The notes under the pieces were generated by a model. That model was not told the origin of the DNA and did not search any database. It saw only the letters and a list, made by a program, of their open reading frames with translations. The translations under genes were made by a program, and so were the position numbers. A stretch of DNA of 64,000 bases from Alphaproteobacteria bacterium. GTDB taxonomy: Bacteria; Pseudomonadota; Alphaproteobacteria; Rhizobiales; Rhizobiaceae. Numbering within the stretch: position 1 is the first letter of the stretch; every line of letters begins with the position of its first letter. Shown one piece after another: positions 1 to 8,931 of this stretch. The stretch is from positions 2,170,001-2,234,000 of the forward strand of contig JANSYK010000001.1 in the NCBI GenBank assembly GCA_024742485.1, read 5' to 3'.

Positions 1-2
1 TC

Positions 3-608
3 GGTGTCAATGACAGTGCCCTGACCGCTGACGATGTCGTCGTGTCGAATGCCTCATGCACAACCAACTGCCTTGCACCGGTCGCCTATGTGCTGAACAA
101 TGCCCTTGGCATCGAAAAGGGCTTCATGACGACGATCCACTCTTACACCGGTGACCAGCCGACGCTCGACACCATGCACAAGGATCTTTATCGCGCCCGC
201 GCGGCCGCCATGTCGATGATTCCAACATCCACGGGTGCGGCAAAGGCGGTTGGCCTTGTTCTGCCGGAACTCAACGGCAAGCTTGACGGGGTTGCTATCC
301 GTGTGCCGACACCCAACGTTTCGGTTGTCGATTTCAATTTCATCGCCAGCCGCCCGACCAGCATCGAAGAAGTCAATAGCGCTATCCAGGAAGCCGCAAA
401 TGGTGACCTGAAAGGCATTCTTGGCTACACCGACGAGCCACTGGTCTCCATCGACATGAACCACAATCCGCATTCATCGATTTTCCATCTGGACCAGACG
501 AAAGTCCTCGACGGCACCTTTGTCCGGATTCTGACCTGGTACGACAATGAATGGGGTTTTTCCAACCGCATGTCCGACACAGCGGTCGCCATGGGCAAGT
601 TCATCTGA
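3..608 (+). CDS. gap: Glyceraldehyde-3-phosphate dehydrogenase, 3' part
   Basis: Oxidises glyceraldehyde 3-phosphate to 1,3-bisphosphoglycerate with NAD(P)+ in the cytoplasm. The frame is open from the window edge, so the N-terminal Rossmann half lies outside. The visible part carries the catalytic motif SNASCTTNC, with the nucleophilic Cys codon at 57-59, then TIHSYTGDQ with the catalytic His, and the C-terminal [12 protein letters not shown]. Frame 3 continues upstream of the first in-frame GTG at 42, so that GTG is not the start. It is followed after 25 bases by a small zinc-ribbon gene and then pgk, which suggests one glycolytic operon. The product family is certain; the NAD/NADP preference cannot be judged from this fragment. 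Confidence 0.97.
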   Translation, partial: GVNDSALTADDVVVSNASCTTNCLAPVAYVLNNALGIEKGFMTTIHSYTGDQPTLDTMHKDLYRARAAAMSMIPTSTGAAKAVGLVLPELNGKLDGVAIRVPTPNVSVVDFNFIASRPTSIEEVNSAIQEAANGDLKGILGYTDEPLVSIDMNHNPHSSIFHLDQTKVLDGTFVRILTWYDNEWGFSNRMSDTAVAMGKFI

Positions 609-633
609 CAACGGAGCAAGAGGCGCCGGCTGC

Positions 634-942
634 ATGCTGGATATCAGACCGAACTGCGAGTATTGCGACAAGGATCTGCCGGCAGACGCGTCCGACGCCA
701 TGATCTGCTCCTATGAGTGTACCTTCTGCGCGGTGTGCGTGGAGACGGTGCTCGAAAATGTGTGCCCGAATTGCGGGGGCGGATTTGAAATCCGGCCAAT
801 CCGGCCGCGAACCGCCTTCCGGCCCGGAACCGGCCTGTCGCATGCACCGGCTTCGGCGCACCGGGTCCACCTGAAGCACGATCCGGCAGCGCTGCCGGCC
901 TTTGTTGACAAAATCAAATCGCTATCACCGGGAGAACGTTGA
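634..942 (+). CDS. DUF1272 family small zinc-ribbon-like protein
   Basis: A 102-residue protein of unknown function. Eight cysteines are arranged as CxxC at 8-11, single Cys at 25 and 29, CxxC at 32-35 and CPNC at 44-47, which suggests two bound zinc ions. The spacing around FCAVC and CPNCGG fits the DUF1272 family. ATG 634 is chosen because it gives the family N-terminus ([11 protein letters not shown]); the earlier in-frame ATG at 547 lies inside gap. The stop overlaps the start region of pgk, so translation of the two may be coupled. Wedging between gap and pgk points to co-expression with glycolysis, but no role is known to me. Confidence 0.85.
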   Translation: MLDIRPNCEYCDKDLPADASDAMICSYECTFCAVCVETVLENVCPNCGGGFEIRPIRPRTAFRPGTGLSHAPASAHRVHLKHDPAALPAFVDKIKSLSPGER

Positions 943-944
943 CC

Positions 945-2141
945 GTGACCGATTTTAAAACCCTCGATGATCTCGGTGAAATCGCCGGCAAACGCGTGCT
1001 GGTCCGGGTCGATCTGAATGTTCCGGTTCAGGACGGCAAGGTCACCGACACCACGCGCATCAAACGCGTCGCCCCGACCCTGCGCGAACTGTCCTCCAGG
1101 GGTGCCCGGATTATCCTGATGGCACATTTCGGCCGACCCAAGGGACATGCGAATGAATCCATGTCGTTGAGGCCGATCGCCCACAAGGTTGAGGAGGTGA
1201 TCGACCAGCGTGTACATTTTGCCGGTGACTGTGTCGGCCAATCCGCCGAGGAAGCCATATCCACAATGGTCGATGGCGATATTCTGTTGCTGGAAAATGT
1301 CCGCTTTCACGCTGGTGAAGAGAGCAATGACGGTTCATTTGCGCGTGCCCTGGCCTCCAATGGTGACATCTATGTCGACGACGCATTCTCTGCCGCCCAC
1401 CGCGCCCACGCATCCACCGAAGCGATCGCGGCGCTGCTGCCGGCCTATGCGGGCCGGGCCATGCAGGCGGAACTGGAAGCCCTGGAAAAAGGTCTTGGCA
1501 ATCCCGACCATCCGGTGATTGCCATTGTCGGCGGTGCCAAGGTGTCAACCAAGCTCGACCTGTTGATGAACCTTGTCAAAAAGGTCGATGTGCTGGTCAT
1601 TGGGGGCGGTATGGCCAACACCTTCCTCGCGGCAAAGGGCACCGATGTCGGCAATTCCCTCTGCGAGCACGATCTTGCCGCCACGGCCAAACAGATCATG
1701 ATCGAGGCTGCGACCCAAAACTGCGTGATTGTTTTGCCGGTGGATGGCGTCGTCGCCAAGGAATTCAAGGCTGGCGCCGACAATCAGGTCGTCGATATCA
1801 ATGCGATACCGGCCGACAGCATGATCCTTGATGTCGGACCGAATTCCGTCAAGCTCATCAACGAATGGATCAGCAAGGCCAAGACACTGGTCTGGAACGG
1901 ACCGCTCGGCGCGTTTGAAATCGAACCCTTTGACGATGCCACTGTTGCGGTCGCCAAACATGCCGGAGACAGGACAGAAGAGGGGCTGTTGATTTCGGTC
2001 GCCGGCGGTGGCGATACGGTCGCCGCGCTCAATCACGCCGGAGTCGCACGCGAATTCACCTATGTCTCGACCGCGGGCGGGGCTTTCCTGGAATGGATGG
2101 AAGGCAAACCGCTGCCGGGTGTGGACGCGCTGAAGCGTTGA
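945..2141 (+). CDS. pgk: Phosphoglycerate kinase
   Basis: Transfers phosphate from 1,3-bisphosphoglycerate to ADP in glycolysis, or the reverse in gluconeogenesis. The 398-residue length is normal. Visible signatures are [15 protein letters not shown] near the N-terminus, [25 protein letters not shown], and the nucleotide loop GGGDTVAAL near the C-terminus, ending [16 protein letters not shown] 945 is preferred over TTG 939 because GGAG at 931-934 is 10 bases from the GTG but only 4 from the TTG. Either start gives a coupled arrangement with the preceding DUF1272 gene. It is the last gene of the gap cluster, since the next gene is on the opposite strand. Confidence 0.97.
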   Translation: MTDFKTLDDLGEIAGKRVLVRVDLNVPVQDGKVTDTTRIKRVAPTLRELSSRGARIILMAHFGRPKGHANESMSLRPIAHKVEEVIDQRVHFAGDCVGQSAEEAISTMVDGDILLLENVRFHAGEESNDGSFARALASNGDIYVDDAFSAAHRAHASTEAIAALLPAYAGRAMQAELEALEKGLGNPDHPVIAIVGGAKVSTKLDLLMNLVKKVDVLVIGGGMANTFLAAKGTDVGNSLCEHDLAATAKQIMIEAATQNCVIVLPVDGVVAKEFKAGADNQVVDINAIPADSMILDVGPNSVKLINEWISKAKTLVWNGPLGAFEIEPFDDATVAVAKHAGDRTEEGLLISVAGGGDTVAALNHAGVAREFTYVSTAGGAFLEWMEGKPLPGVDALKR

Positions 2142-2148
2142 AGTGGCT

Positions 2149-2186
2149 GGTACCTGCGATCCGTAATATTGAGGGCCGCAGGTATC
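2149..2186. terminator. Stem-loop between convergent pgk and DUF1330 genes
   Basis: Arms at 2149-2158 and 2177-2186 pair over 10 positions with one G-T, enclosing an 18-base loop. The hairpin sits between two convergent genes and could serve both, but there is no clear T-run on either side, so intrinsic termination is uncertain. Confidence 0.3.
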
Positions 2187-2475
2187 AAATCCCGTCGATA
2201 ATCACGGTTGTGCATTCGGCATTCGCATAGCGAATGGCTTTCACCGGCTTGTAGTCGTCACTGTCGAGGAAATCGCGGGCGCTCTGCATATCGGCGAATT
2301 CCAGCAGAACGATGCGTGTCGGAGACCACAGTTCGCCCTGCACCACATCCATATCACCGCCCCTGGCTCGATAGATGCCGCCATGCTTTTCCACCAGTGG
2401 CCGGGCCAGCGCCTTGTACTGTTCATAGGCATCCGGATCCTTGATCCTGGTATCGACGATAACATAGGCACTCAT
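2185..2475 (-). CDS. DUF1330 domain-containing protein
   Basis: A 96-residue protein of the DUF1330 family, which has a ferredoxin-like dimeric alpha/beta barrel fold. Family hallmarks are the opening SAYVIVDTRIKDPDAYEQY, the central GGIYRARGGD and the segment VLLEFADMQSARDFLDSDDY. A GGAG lies about 10 bases before the ATG. The gene converges on pgk and has no partner in its own direction. The biochemical role of the family is not established; small enzymes of this fold often act on hydrophobic or aromatic substrates, but nothing here fixes that. Confidence 0.9.
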   Translation of the reverse strand: MSAYVIVDTRIKDPDAYEQYKALARPLVEKHGGIYRARGGDMDVVQGELWSPTRIVLLEFADMQSARDFLDSDDYKPVKAIRYANAECTTVIIDGI

Positions 2476-2779
2476 GGCAATACGTCTCCAGTGATTTGCA
2501 ACTTAGCCCCCGGATTGAAGGGACCATTGGCCCATAAAACAAGTGCAAATCGACACGTGGCGCAACGGCCAACAGGATTCGTCTGCAAATCCAATCCACA
2601 CGCTGCGCCGGTAGCATCACAGCGGGTGTTGAGAAGACATCGAAAGTGACCGAAATGGCCGCTTTTCGTCCTGAATTTGGACAGAATGAGAGCCTCTACT
2701 GCAGTTGCAGAAGCGGTTGTGTGCCGCTGTGCGGGGGTAACGGAGCACGCTGCCGATAGGAAAGTGGAGTATTGTGTCC
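2476..2779. other. Divergent intergenic region without a gene
   Basis: This 304-base segment separates the divergent DUF1330 and SH3-domain genes. No open frame in it resembles a protein and I see no tRNA or terminator. It must hold the promoters of both neighbours, but I could not pick convincing -35/-10 pairs. GGAG at 2766-2769 is the ribosome binding site of the next gene. Confidence 0.6.
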
Positions 2780-3568
2780 ATGCGTAAACTGTCAAACCCA
2801 ACCAGCCGCCGCAAAGCCCGTCAAATTCAGGCGGGCAAGGCATCCCCCAATCCGGTTCGCTTTGCCACCCTGACCCTGGTGATTATTGCCAGCGTCGCCG
2901 CCGGAACCACCCTCGGCGCGACAATGATCCGCTTCGATCTGGGGGCACCCAAGCAAGCAGCCGTAAAAGAGCAACCGGCTGTGCCGTCCACCCCGCAACC
3001 AACATCCGGGACCGCGACAAAGACCGTTGTCGCGGTGAAAACCCGCGCGGTCAATCCACTGCAACCTGGTTCAGGACGAACACGGGTCAATGCACTGCCG
3101 GCGAGTTCCGATCGCTTTGGCAATGCCACACAGCAGGCGGCCGCTCACGGTGACCCGCTTGCAGATCGATTGCGGGCAAGGAAAATCGTCGATGGTGGAA
3201 GAACCGGTTCAATCAAAATCCAGGCAACACAGGTCGAAATCGCGGAATCGGAAGATGAGATCATCGCTCTGGAGCGCAAGCTGAGCGATGAGGGTGCAGC
3301 GCATTTCAACGTGCCCGATGAATCAACACGGGCAAATGGCGCACCCGCTCCGTCGCAGAAGGAATTGCGCAAAAGACAAACGGCCAAATATGTCAATCTG
3401 CGCGCCGGCCCCGACAATGATGCTGACGTGCTGACCATCGTTCCGGCAAAGACAGTTGTCCTGGCAGAAGACAATTGTGTTCATTGGTGCGCCGCCGTCT
3501 ATCAGGGCCAGCAGGGCTTCATCTACAAAAGCTTCTTCCGCGGCGCGCAGCCTCCGGCGGAAGAGTAG
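2780..3568 (+). CDS. Membrane-anchored bacterial SH3 domain protein
   Basis: A 262-residue protein. A basic N-terminus is followed by one hydrophobic segment (about residues 27-50), a low-complexity Pro/Thr/Ala/Lys linker, a short acidic stretch, and a C-terminal bacterial SH3 domain (about 205-255) recognisable by YVNLRAGPD and the closing GFIYKSFF. The topology suggests a single-pass inner-membrane protein with a periplasmic SH3 domain that may bind cell-wall peptides. ATG 2780 is chosen over GTG 2774 because GGAG is 10 bases upstream of it. Two cysteines in the SH3 domain (DNCVHWCAA) could form a disulfide. The exact role is unknown. Confidence 0.85.
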   Translation: MRKLSNPTSRRKARQIQAGKASPNPVRFATLTLVIIASVAAGTTLGATMIRFDLGAPKQAAVKEQPAVPSTPQPTSGTATKTVVAVKTRAVNPLQPGSGRTRVNALPASSDRFGNATQQAAAHGDPLADRLRARKIVDGGRTGSIKIQATQVEIAESEDEIIALERKLSDEGAAHFNVPDESTRANGAPAPSQKELRKRQTAKYVNLRAGPDNDADVLTIVPAKTVVLAEDNCVHWCAAVYQGQQGFIYKSFFRGAQPPAEE

Positions 3569-3663
3569 GCACCAGAAATACGGGCCGCCCGATTCCGGCA
3601 GATGAGCGGGATCGGGATGACCCTGTGGGCGACACGTGAGATGTGGGTGATAGCTGCCATTGG

Positions 3664-4314
3664 CTAAATCCGTGGATCGGGCAATCCCGGATCTGTTGAC
3701 CGCAGCGCAGGCATGACCGAAACGTGTCCCCACCATTTGAGCAACTCAGGATGTGATGACAGCGCATCACGCCCTTCGCCGGCACGGACGAAGTAATCTA
3801 TCATGGGCGCGAGGTGGCAGTCCGCAAGCGTAATTTCGCGACCATTCAGCACGAGACCTTCCTCCGCAATACCGTTCAGAACCGCGAGAACCTGCCTTGG
3901 AGCTGCGAGACCAGCGGCGATTTCGCCTTCGTCCGAAGGCTCTCCTTCCAGGGGACCAAAAACTCTCTGGGAGAAGACCTGCCGGACCATTGGCCAGTAA
4001 CCGTAATTGTCAATGATCCCGGTGACTTGATCGATGCGCGCCAGCGCCTTGGCGTCGGAGGGCTGGAGCGGTGGACCGGAAAATGCGTGATCGACATAGC
4101 GGGTAATTGCCCGTGTCTCGAAAATTCTGAAAGCACCATGCGTTAATGCCGGCACACGACCGAAAGGATGCAAGTTGAGATAGGCAGGGTCGAGTTCGGC
4201 AAACGGATCGACTTCCACCCTTGCATAGGCGACGTCCTTCTGATGCAACGCCATTCGGGCTACGCGGTTATAAACGCTGTAGCGATAGCCATGGAGTGTA
4301 ATGTCTTGAGCCAC
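3664..4314 (-). CDS. Glutathione S-transferase family protein
   Basis: A 216-residue cytosolic GST-like protein. The N-terminal thioredoxin-like domain includes HPFGRVPALTHG, with the cis-proline, and ETRAI, equivalent to the glutathione-contacting ESxAI motif. The rest is the helical C-terminal domain. GTG 4314 is chosen because GAGG lies five bases upstream and the length then matches the family; a longer frame to 4389 adds an unrelated N-terminus. It is divergent from the VOC protein at 4427 with about 110 bases between. The substrate is unknown; conjugation or isomerisation of electrophiles is the usual role. Confidence 0.88.
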   Translation of the reverse strand: MAQDITLHGYRYSVYNRVARMALHQKDVAYARVEVDPFAELDPAYLNLHPFGRVPALTHGAFRIFETRAITRYVDHAFSGPPLQPSDAKALARIDQVTGIIDNYGYWPMVRQVFSQRVFGPLEGEPSDEGEIAAGLAAPRQVLAVLNGIAEEGLVLNGREITLADCHLAPMIDYFVRAGEGRDALSSHPELLKWWGHVSVMPALRSTDPGLPDPRI

Positions 4315-4426
4315 TTTTTCCTCGTGGTCATTGGCCTGGAATGGAACGTTATCGATGTTGCCACAAATGCACAAAAGGTTCACAGCCATTTTGCCCCGGT
4401 AGCTTGAATTCCGATAGAATCAGACC

Positions 4427-4807
4427 ATGAACATCTATGATTTTGACCACATCGTTCTTTGCGTTCACGACGTTGATGTCACCTTGGAGTTCTATCAGCG
4501 CATTCTGGGCTTGAGGGCGCTCGAAGAACGACCGGGCAAATGGTCGCTTCACTTTGGTTCATGCAAAATAAGCGTTCAGGACGTGGCCACGGCTCCGAGC
4601 CTGGCAAAGGCAACAGTCCCGGGCAGCGGTAATTTCTGCCTGGTCACGGATACGCCAATCGACGATTTGGTAGAGCGACTCCATTCAAATGCCATTGAGA
4701 TCGTCGAAGGGCCCGCCGAGAAATCCGGCGCCGTGGGCAAGTTGATGTCGGTTTATTTCCGGGACCCGGATGACAATCTTGTCGAGGTCAGCAACAGATT
4801 GCTCTGA
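4427..4807 (+). CDS. VOC family (glyoxalase/dioxygenase-like) protein
   Basis: A 126-residue vicinal-oxygen-chelate fold protein. The first module has DFDHIVLCVHDVDVTLEFY and GLRALE; the second ends with VYFRDPDDNLVEVSNR, the usual metal-binding end where the Glu and an early His coordinate the metal. The arrangement FDHIVL...DPDDNLVEV is common in fosfomycin-resistance and glyoxalase relatives, but the substrate cannot be told. It is divergent from a glutathione S-transferase gene, so a shared detoxification role is plausible but inferred only from position. No strong ribosome binding site precedes the ATG. Confidence 0.85.
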   Translation: MNIYDFDHIVLCVHDVDVTLEFYQRILGLRALEERPGKWSLHFGSCKISVQDVATAPSLAKATVPGSGNFCLVTDTPIDDLVERLHSNAIEIVEGPAEKSGAVGKLMSVYFRDPDDNLVEVSNRLL

Positions 4808-4933
4808 TTGTCCGACGGGTATCCAGATCTCCGAGTCCCCAGGATCGGTTAGGACGGGCGCTCGGCCATCCCCAAAACCGTCCGGTTTTGCTATGTCTTG
4901 ACCGACATTTATGGGTTTGGGGTATGCAATCTT

Positions 4934-5512
4934 ATGCTGGAGACCGACCGACTATTCCTGCGGAAGTGGTGTAGGGACGACCTACCGCCGCTGCTCGAGC
5001 TTTTGACAGATCCCGAGGTGATGAAACACAGCGAAAGCGGCCCGCTGAACGATGAACAGGTATCGGCCTGGCTCGATAGGAAATTGACGAAGACCCATGA
5101 TCGCGACCCGTTTGGGCATCGCGCGATTGAATTGAAGGCGACCGGTCAGGTTATAGGTTATGTGAGTCTGTCGAACGCCGTCACCCGCAGTCAGGCTGGT
5201 GATGTTGAACTTGGAATTCGCCTGACCGCCAAAACCTGGCGACAAGGCTTCGCAATCGAAGCTGCCGGGCGGATGATTGACTTCGCCCTTGAAAAGGCAA
5301 ACACAATGCGCGTGATCGGGATCGTTGATCCACAAAACGTCAGATCGGTGTATTTGCTGCAAAAACTCCAGATGAAATTCCAGCGGGAAATCGCATTTGA
5401 CGGTTACGACCACCACGACCACCTCTATGCTCTGGATCGTAGCCCCCTCAACCCGCCCACAGTGACCGAGGGCTCCAGGCTGCACGGTTGTCAGGTCTCA
5501 GGCGATGAATGA
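4934..5512 (+). CDS. GNAT family N-acetyltransferase (RimJ/RimL-like)
   Basis: A 192-residue acetyl-CoA-dependent N-acetyltransferase. The start LETDRLFLRKW and the mid-section VELGIRLTAKTWRQGFAIEAA, which contains the acetyl-CoA pyrophosphate loop, are typical of the RimJ/RimL/SpeG-like group. NVRSVYLLQKLQMKF is the usual C-terminal motif. ATG 4934 gives the family N-terminus; an earlier TTG at 4898 adds 12 unrelated residues. Targets are typically protein N-termini, amino groups of antibiotics or polyamines; nothing here identifies one. The C-terminal 25 residues are unusual and may be a disordered tail. Confidence 0.85.
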   Translation: MLETDRLFLRKWCRDDLPPLLELLTDPEVMKHSESGPLNDEQVSAWLDRKLTKTHDRDPFGHRAIELKATGQVIGYVSLSNAVTRSQAGDVELGIRLTAKTWRQGFAIEAAGRMIDFALEKANTMRVIGIVDPQNVRSVYLLQKLQMKFQREIAFDGYDHHDHLYALDRSPLNPPTVTEGSRLHGCQVSGDE

Positions 5513-5586
5513 AAATCCAGCACATGGACGGCGTCTGGAAGGCATAGCCGCAGCGATGGCACCGAAAGGGAGAGGGATCGACAGAC

Positions 5587-6747
5587 ATGTCCGCAAACAA
5601 GGCTGAAACGTTCCAGAAGTTCAGCTTCGGAACCCAGATACGAAAATCCCCCTACTCCGACGCCGCATTGCGCTGGGGGGCCAAGGGATTTTCCGTCTAC
5701 AATCATATGTACATTCCCCGTGACTTCGGCGACCCGGTGCAGAATTTCTGGAACCTTGTGAACGAGGCCATCCTGTGTGACGTCGGCGTCGAACGCCAGG
5801 TTGAGATCACGGGTCGTGATGCCGCACGCTTTGTTCAATATCTCAGTTGCCGCGATCTTTCGAAATGCCAAGTCGGCCAGTGCAAATACGTTCTCATCAC
5901 GGATCAGGATGGCGGAATTATCAACGACCCCATTTTGCTGAAGCTGGCCGAAGACCATTTCTGGCTGTCGATCGCGGACAGCGATGTGCTGTTGTGGGCA
6001 AAGGGACTTGCCGTGCATTCGGGCATGGATGTTCATATCGATGAGCCGGATGTCTCTCCGCTTCAACTTCAGGGCCCGCAATCACGCGACATCCTGCGCG
6101 CAGCATTCGGAGAAGGCCCCACCGGGCTGAAGTATTACAGGTTCACCGAACATGACTGGAACGGCATACCGCTCATCATCTCTCGGACCGGCTGGTCAAG
6201 TGAACTGGGTTACGAGATATTTCTGAGGGATCGCACGGCGGGTGATCGCCTCTGGGACCACCTCATGACGGTCGGGCAGCCACTGGGGCTGCACCCGGGA
6301 CACACGTCAAGCATCCGTCGCATCGAAGCCGCGATGCTGTCCTATCACGCGGACATGACCCTGAAGAACAATCCGTTCGAACTCGGGATGGATCGCCTTG
6401 TCGATCTGGAAATGGAGGCTGATTTCGTCAGCAAAGCGGCGTTGAAGCGCATCAGGAAGGAAGGCGTGTCTCAATTGCTGGTCGGCCTTGAAATTGATGG
6501 TCTGCCTCTTGTCGGTTCGAATGACGAGCATTGGCCTGTCACCCAAAACGGAAATGTTGTGGGCCACGTTACATCAGCGATCCATTCGCCGCGGCTGCGC
6601 AAGAATATTGCCTTGGCAATGGTGGCGCGCGAACACGCGGGAACCGGCACACGCGCGCTCGTCGACATATTGGCCGAACCGCGAAACTGCGAAGTCGTTC
6701 CAATACCGTTTTACGATCCCGGGAAAGCAATCGCGGCGCAAGGTTGA
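5587..6747 (+). CDS. GcvT-family aminomethyltransferase related to DMSP demethylase DmdA
   Basis: A 386-residue tetrahydrofolate-dependent protein of the GcvT/DmdA superfamily. The N-terminal half resembles DmdA more than glycine cleavage T protein: VYNHMYIP, RQVEITG, CRDLSKCQVGQCKYV, INDPILLKLAEDHFWLSIADSDVLLWAKGLA and DVSPLQLQGPQS all have close counterparts in DMSP demethylases. The segment SRTGWSSELGYEIF differs from the DmdA form SGWSKQGGYE and is nearer to GcvT. No gcvH or gcvP lies nearby, so a glycine-cleavage role is unlikely. It may demethylate DMSP or another methylated compound. A purine-rich site (GGGAGAGGG) precedes the ATG by about 10 bases. Confidence 0.8.
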   Translation: MSANKAETFQKFSFGTQIRKSPYSDAALRWGAKGFSVYNHMYIPRDFGDPVQNFWNLVNEAILCDVGVERQVEITGRDAARFVQYLSCRDLSKCQVGQCKYVLITDQDGGIINDPILLKLAEDHFWLSIADSDVLLWAKGLAVHSGMDVHIDEPDVSPLQLQGPQSRDILRAAFGEGPTGLKYYRFTEHDWNGIPLIISRTGWSSELGYEIFLRDRTAGDRLWDHLMTVGQPLGLHPGHTSSIRRIEAAMLSYHADMTLKNNPFELGMDRLVDLEMEADFVSKAALKRIRKEGVSQLLVGLEIDGLPLVGSNDEHWPVTQNGNVVGHVTSAIHSPRLRKNIALAMVAREHAGTGTRALVDILAEPRNCEVVPIPFYDPGKAIAAQG

Positions 6748-6887
6748 ACGGCGCGGGTTCCGTTCAAACAGACCCGTGCAGACATCCGCCTGCCAGATCG
6801 ATCAGCACAATTTCCAGGAACCTTTCGGACAACAGCCCGCTCTGTCCGACCAATTGATAACCCTGTTGGGAATAACTGTGCGGATTC

Positions 6888-6914
6888 AAACGATTGAATG
6901 TTTTTCAATCGTTT
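6888..6914. promoter_or_regulatory. Perfect 11-bp inverted repeat upstream of the aldolase gene
   Basis: AAACGATTGAA (6888-6898) and TTCAATCGTTT (6904-6914) form a perfect inverted repeat with a 5-base spacer. It lies 126 bases before the aldolase start in an otherwise gene-free 290-base gap. No T-run follows, so an operator for a dimeric regulator is more likely than a terminator. The regulator is not identified. Confidence 0.4.
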
Positions 6915-7040
6915 CAATTGCATTGAAGCCATTTTCCCGGACAATGAGTTCTGTTATCGGCAAGGCATTCGTGGTGATCGCAGCCGATCCATTGGCCTGA
7001 AACGATCGTCACCCTTAAGCATTTGAAGGAGCCCCAACTC

Positions 7041-8066
7041 ATGAGTGAACGTCTGGAAGATATTGCCGCAGCGATTGTAACGAAGGGAAAGGGCCTACTC
7101 GCTGCAGACGAATCCAGCGGCACCATCAAGAAGCGCTTCGACGGCATCGGCGTGACCTCTACGGAAGACATGCGTCGCGATTATCGCGAGATGCTCTTTC
7201 GCGCCACGGATGCCATGAAGAATTATATCTCAGGGGTTATCCTGTTTGACGAGACCCTGCGCCAGAAGGCAGCGGATGGCACGCCGTTGGTGGACATCAT
7301 CAAGGCGGCCGGCGCGATTCCCGGCATCAAGGTTGACGGCGGCGCCAAACAGCTGGCCGGCCATCCCGGCGAAACCGTCACGGAAGGTCTCGACGGGCTT
7401 CGCGAGCGCCTGAACGAATATCATGCCCTCGGTGCACGATTTGCCAAATGGCGCGGTGTCATCGCCATTTCGAACAGTCTGCCTTCCAGCGGTGCGGTCC
7501 ATGCCAACGCCCATGCCCTGGCCCGATATGCCGCCCTTTGCCAGGAAGCCGGCATCGTGCCGATCGTCGAACCTGAGATCGTCATGGATGGCACACCTGG
7601 CGATCACTCGATCGATCGTTGCTACGAGGTCACCGAACATGTGCTGCGCGCTGTGTTTGCGGAACTTTACGACGCGCGTGTCAATCTCGAAGGCACCGTG
7701 CTGAAGCCGAACATGGTGATCGATGGAAAGAACGCCCGCAAGGCTTCCGTGGAGGAGGTTGCGGACAAAACCGTGCAGTGCTTCGAGGCAACCGTGCCGG
7801 CAGCGATTGCCGGTATTGCATTTTTGTCCGGTGGCCAGAGCGACAAGGAAGCAACAGCACATCTGTCGGCGATGAACGCCGGAAACGATTTGCCGTGGAA
7901 CCTGACATTCTCCTATGGCCGTGCCCTGCAGGCTGCAAGCCTCCAGGCGTGGGGCGGAAAGACGGAGAATGTCGCGGCAGGGCAACGGGCATTTGCCCAC
8001 CGGGCCAAAATGAACGCGCTGGCATCAACGGGCAAGTGGAGCGCCGATCTGGAAAACGCCGCCTGA
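7041..8066 (+). CDS. fbaB: Fructose-bisphosphate aldolase, class I
   Basis: Cleaves fructose 1,6-bisphosphate to dihydroxyacetone phosphate and glyceraldehyde 3-phosphate through a Schiff base, without metal. The 341-residue protein shows LLAADESSGTIKKRF near the N-terminus, EPEIVMDG, LEGTVLKPNMV with the Schiff-base Lys at about residue 222, GIAFLSGGQSD and LTFSYGRALQ. This is the animal-type class I family, common in rhizobia. ATG 7041 follows AAGGAG with 9-base spacing; an upstream in-frame ATG at 7023 overlaps that site and is rejected. The gene lies downstream of the gap-pgk cluster and completes the lower glycolytic set. Confidence 0.96.
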   Translation: MSERLEDIAAAIVTKGKGLLAADESSGTIKKRFDGIGVTSTEDMRRDYREMLFRATDAMKNYISGVILFDETLRQKAADGTPLVDIIKAAGAIPGIKVDGGAKQLAGHPGETVTEGLDGLRERLNEYHALGARFAKWRGVIAISNSLPSSGAVHANAHALARYAALCQEAGIVPIVEPEIVMDGTPGDHSIDRCYEVTEHVLRAVFAELYDARVNLEGTVLKPNMVIDGKNARKASVEEVADKTVQCFEATVPAAIAGIAFLSGGQSDKEATAHLSAMNAGNDLPWNLTFSYGRALQAASLQAWGGKTENVAAGQRAFAHRAKMNALASTGKWSADLENAA

Positions 8067-8148
8067 GACACGCGGCAAAGCTTGACACAATGTGGCCAAA
8101 GGGCTGACAAAAGACCGAATCCTGCTTTGATCTCCGGGTACTCTGGCC

Positions 8149-8931
8149 ATGGACCATAGACTGAACGGTATCGTCAGCTGGCTGCTGTCGCCGGTTGCAC
8201 TTTATCTCGGTCTCAAGGTCCGCTCACGCACGCCACGGCTGTTGCCGCCTTCAGGCCCGAAATCCGGGCATATCGGTCCAAAGCGAAATCCGGCCTACAG
8301 AATTCTCGTCATCGGCGACTCGTCGGCCGCCGGTGTTGGCGTGGATGAGATCAGTGAAACCATCGGGCCGCAGCTGGCACATATTCTCCACCGGGAAACC
8401 AACTCCGCGGTATCATGGCGCATTGCAGGCGCCAATTCGGCGATCAGCGAAGAGGTGCGCGATCACGTCGTGCCGAATCTCGAACGGGAGACCTATACCC
8501 ACATCATATTGTGTGTGGGCACAAACGACATGAAGAACTTTCTGACCGACCGGCGGTTCAAAAGGGGTTTTGGCGGATTGCTCTATGCGCTGCACGCCAA
8601 ATGGCCTGATACGCCGATCATCTGGACACCGATGCTCGACATGACGACCGTACCGGGTCTGCCGTCGCTGCTGGGCCGGATCCTGCAGATGCGGGCCGGC
8701 ATCATCAACCGGCGCGGACGACAATTGTGCCGCGAACGCCACGCGACGGTTGCGCCGCCTCTTCAGTCGATTGACCCAGCCGGTTTTTCGGTCGACGGCT
8801 TCCATGCCAGTGCCGCCGGCTACCACTATTGGGCGGGTGTTCTGGCCCAAACGATCGTCGGGCAGTGCGATGGCGAGCAAACGGCCACAGCGCCCTCAAC
8901 CCCTGCCGGTTCAGAGCCTCACCCTTCATGA
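8149..8931 (+). CDS. SGNH/GDSL hydrolase family protein
   Basis: A 260-residue esterase-like protein. The catalytic blocks are in order: block I GDSSAAGVG with the Ser nucleophile, the Gly in the IAGAN segment, block III GTND with the oxyanion Asn, and block V DGFHASAAGYHYW with the Asp-His pair. An N-terminal hydrophobic stretch (SWLLSPVALYLGLKV) may anchor it to the membrane. Such proteins deacylate lipids, polysaccharides or peptidoglycan, and the substrate here is unknown. Its last bases overlap the end of the convergent VOC gene by six bases. It follows fbaB by about 80 bases in the same direction but need not be co-transcribed. Confidence 0.85.
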   Translation: MDHRLNGIVSWLLSPVALYLGLKVRSRTPRLLPPSGPKSGHIGPKRNPAYRILVIGDSSAAGVGVDEISETIGPQLAHILHRETNSAVSWRIAGANSAISEEVRDHVVPNLERETYTHIILCVGTNDMKNFLTDRRFKRGFGGLLYALHAKWPDTPIIWTPMLDMTTVPGLPSLLGRILQMRAGIINRRGRQLCRERHATVAPPLQSIDPAGFSVDGFHASAAGYHYWAGVLAQTIVGQCDGEQTATAPSTPAGSEPHPS

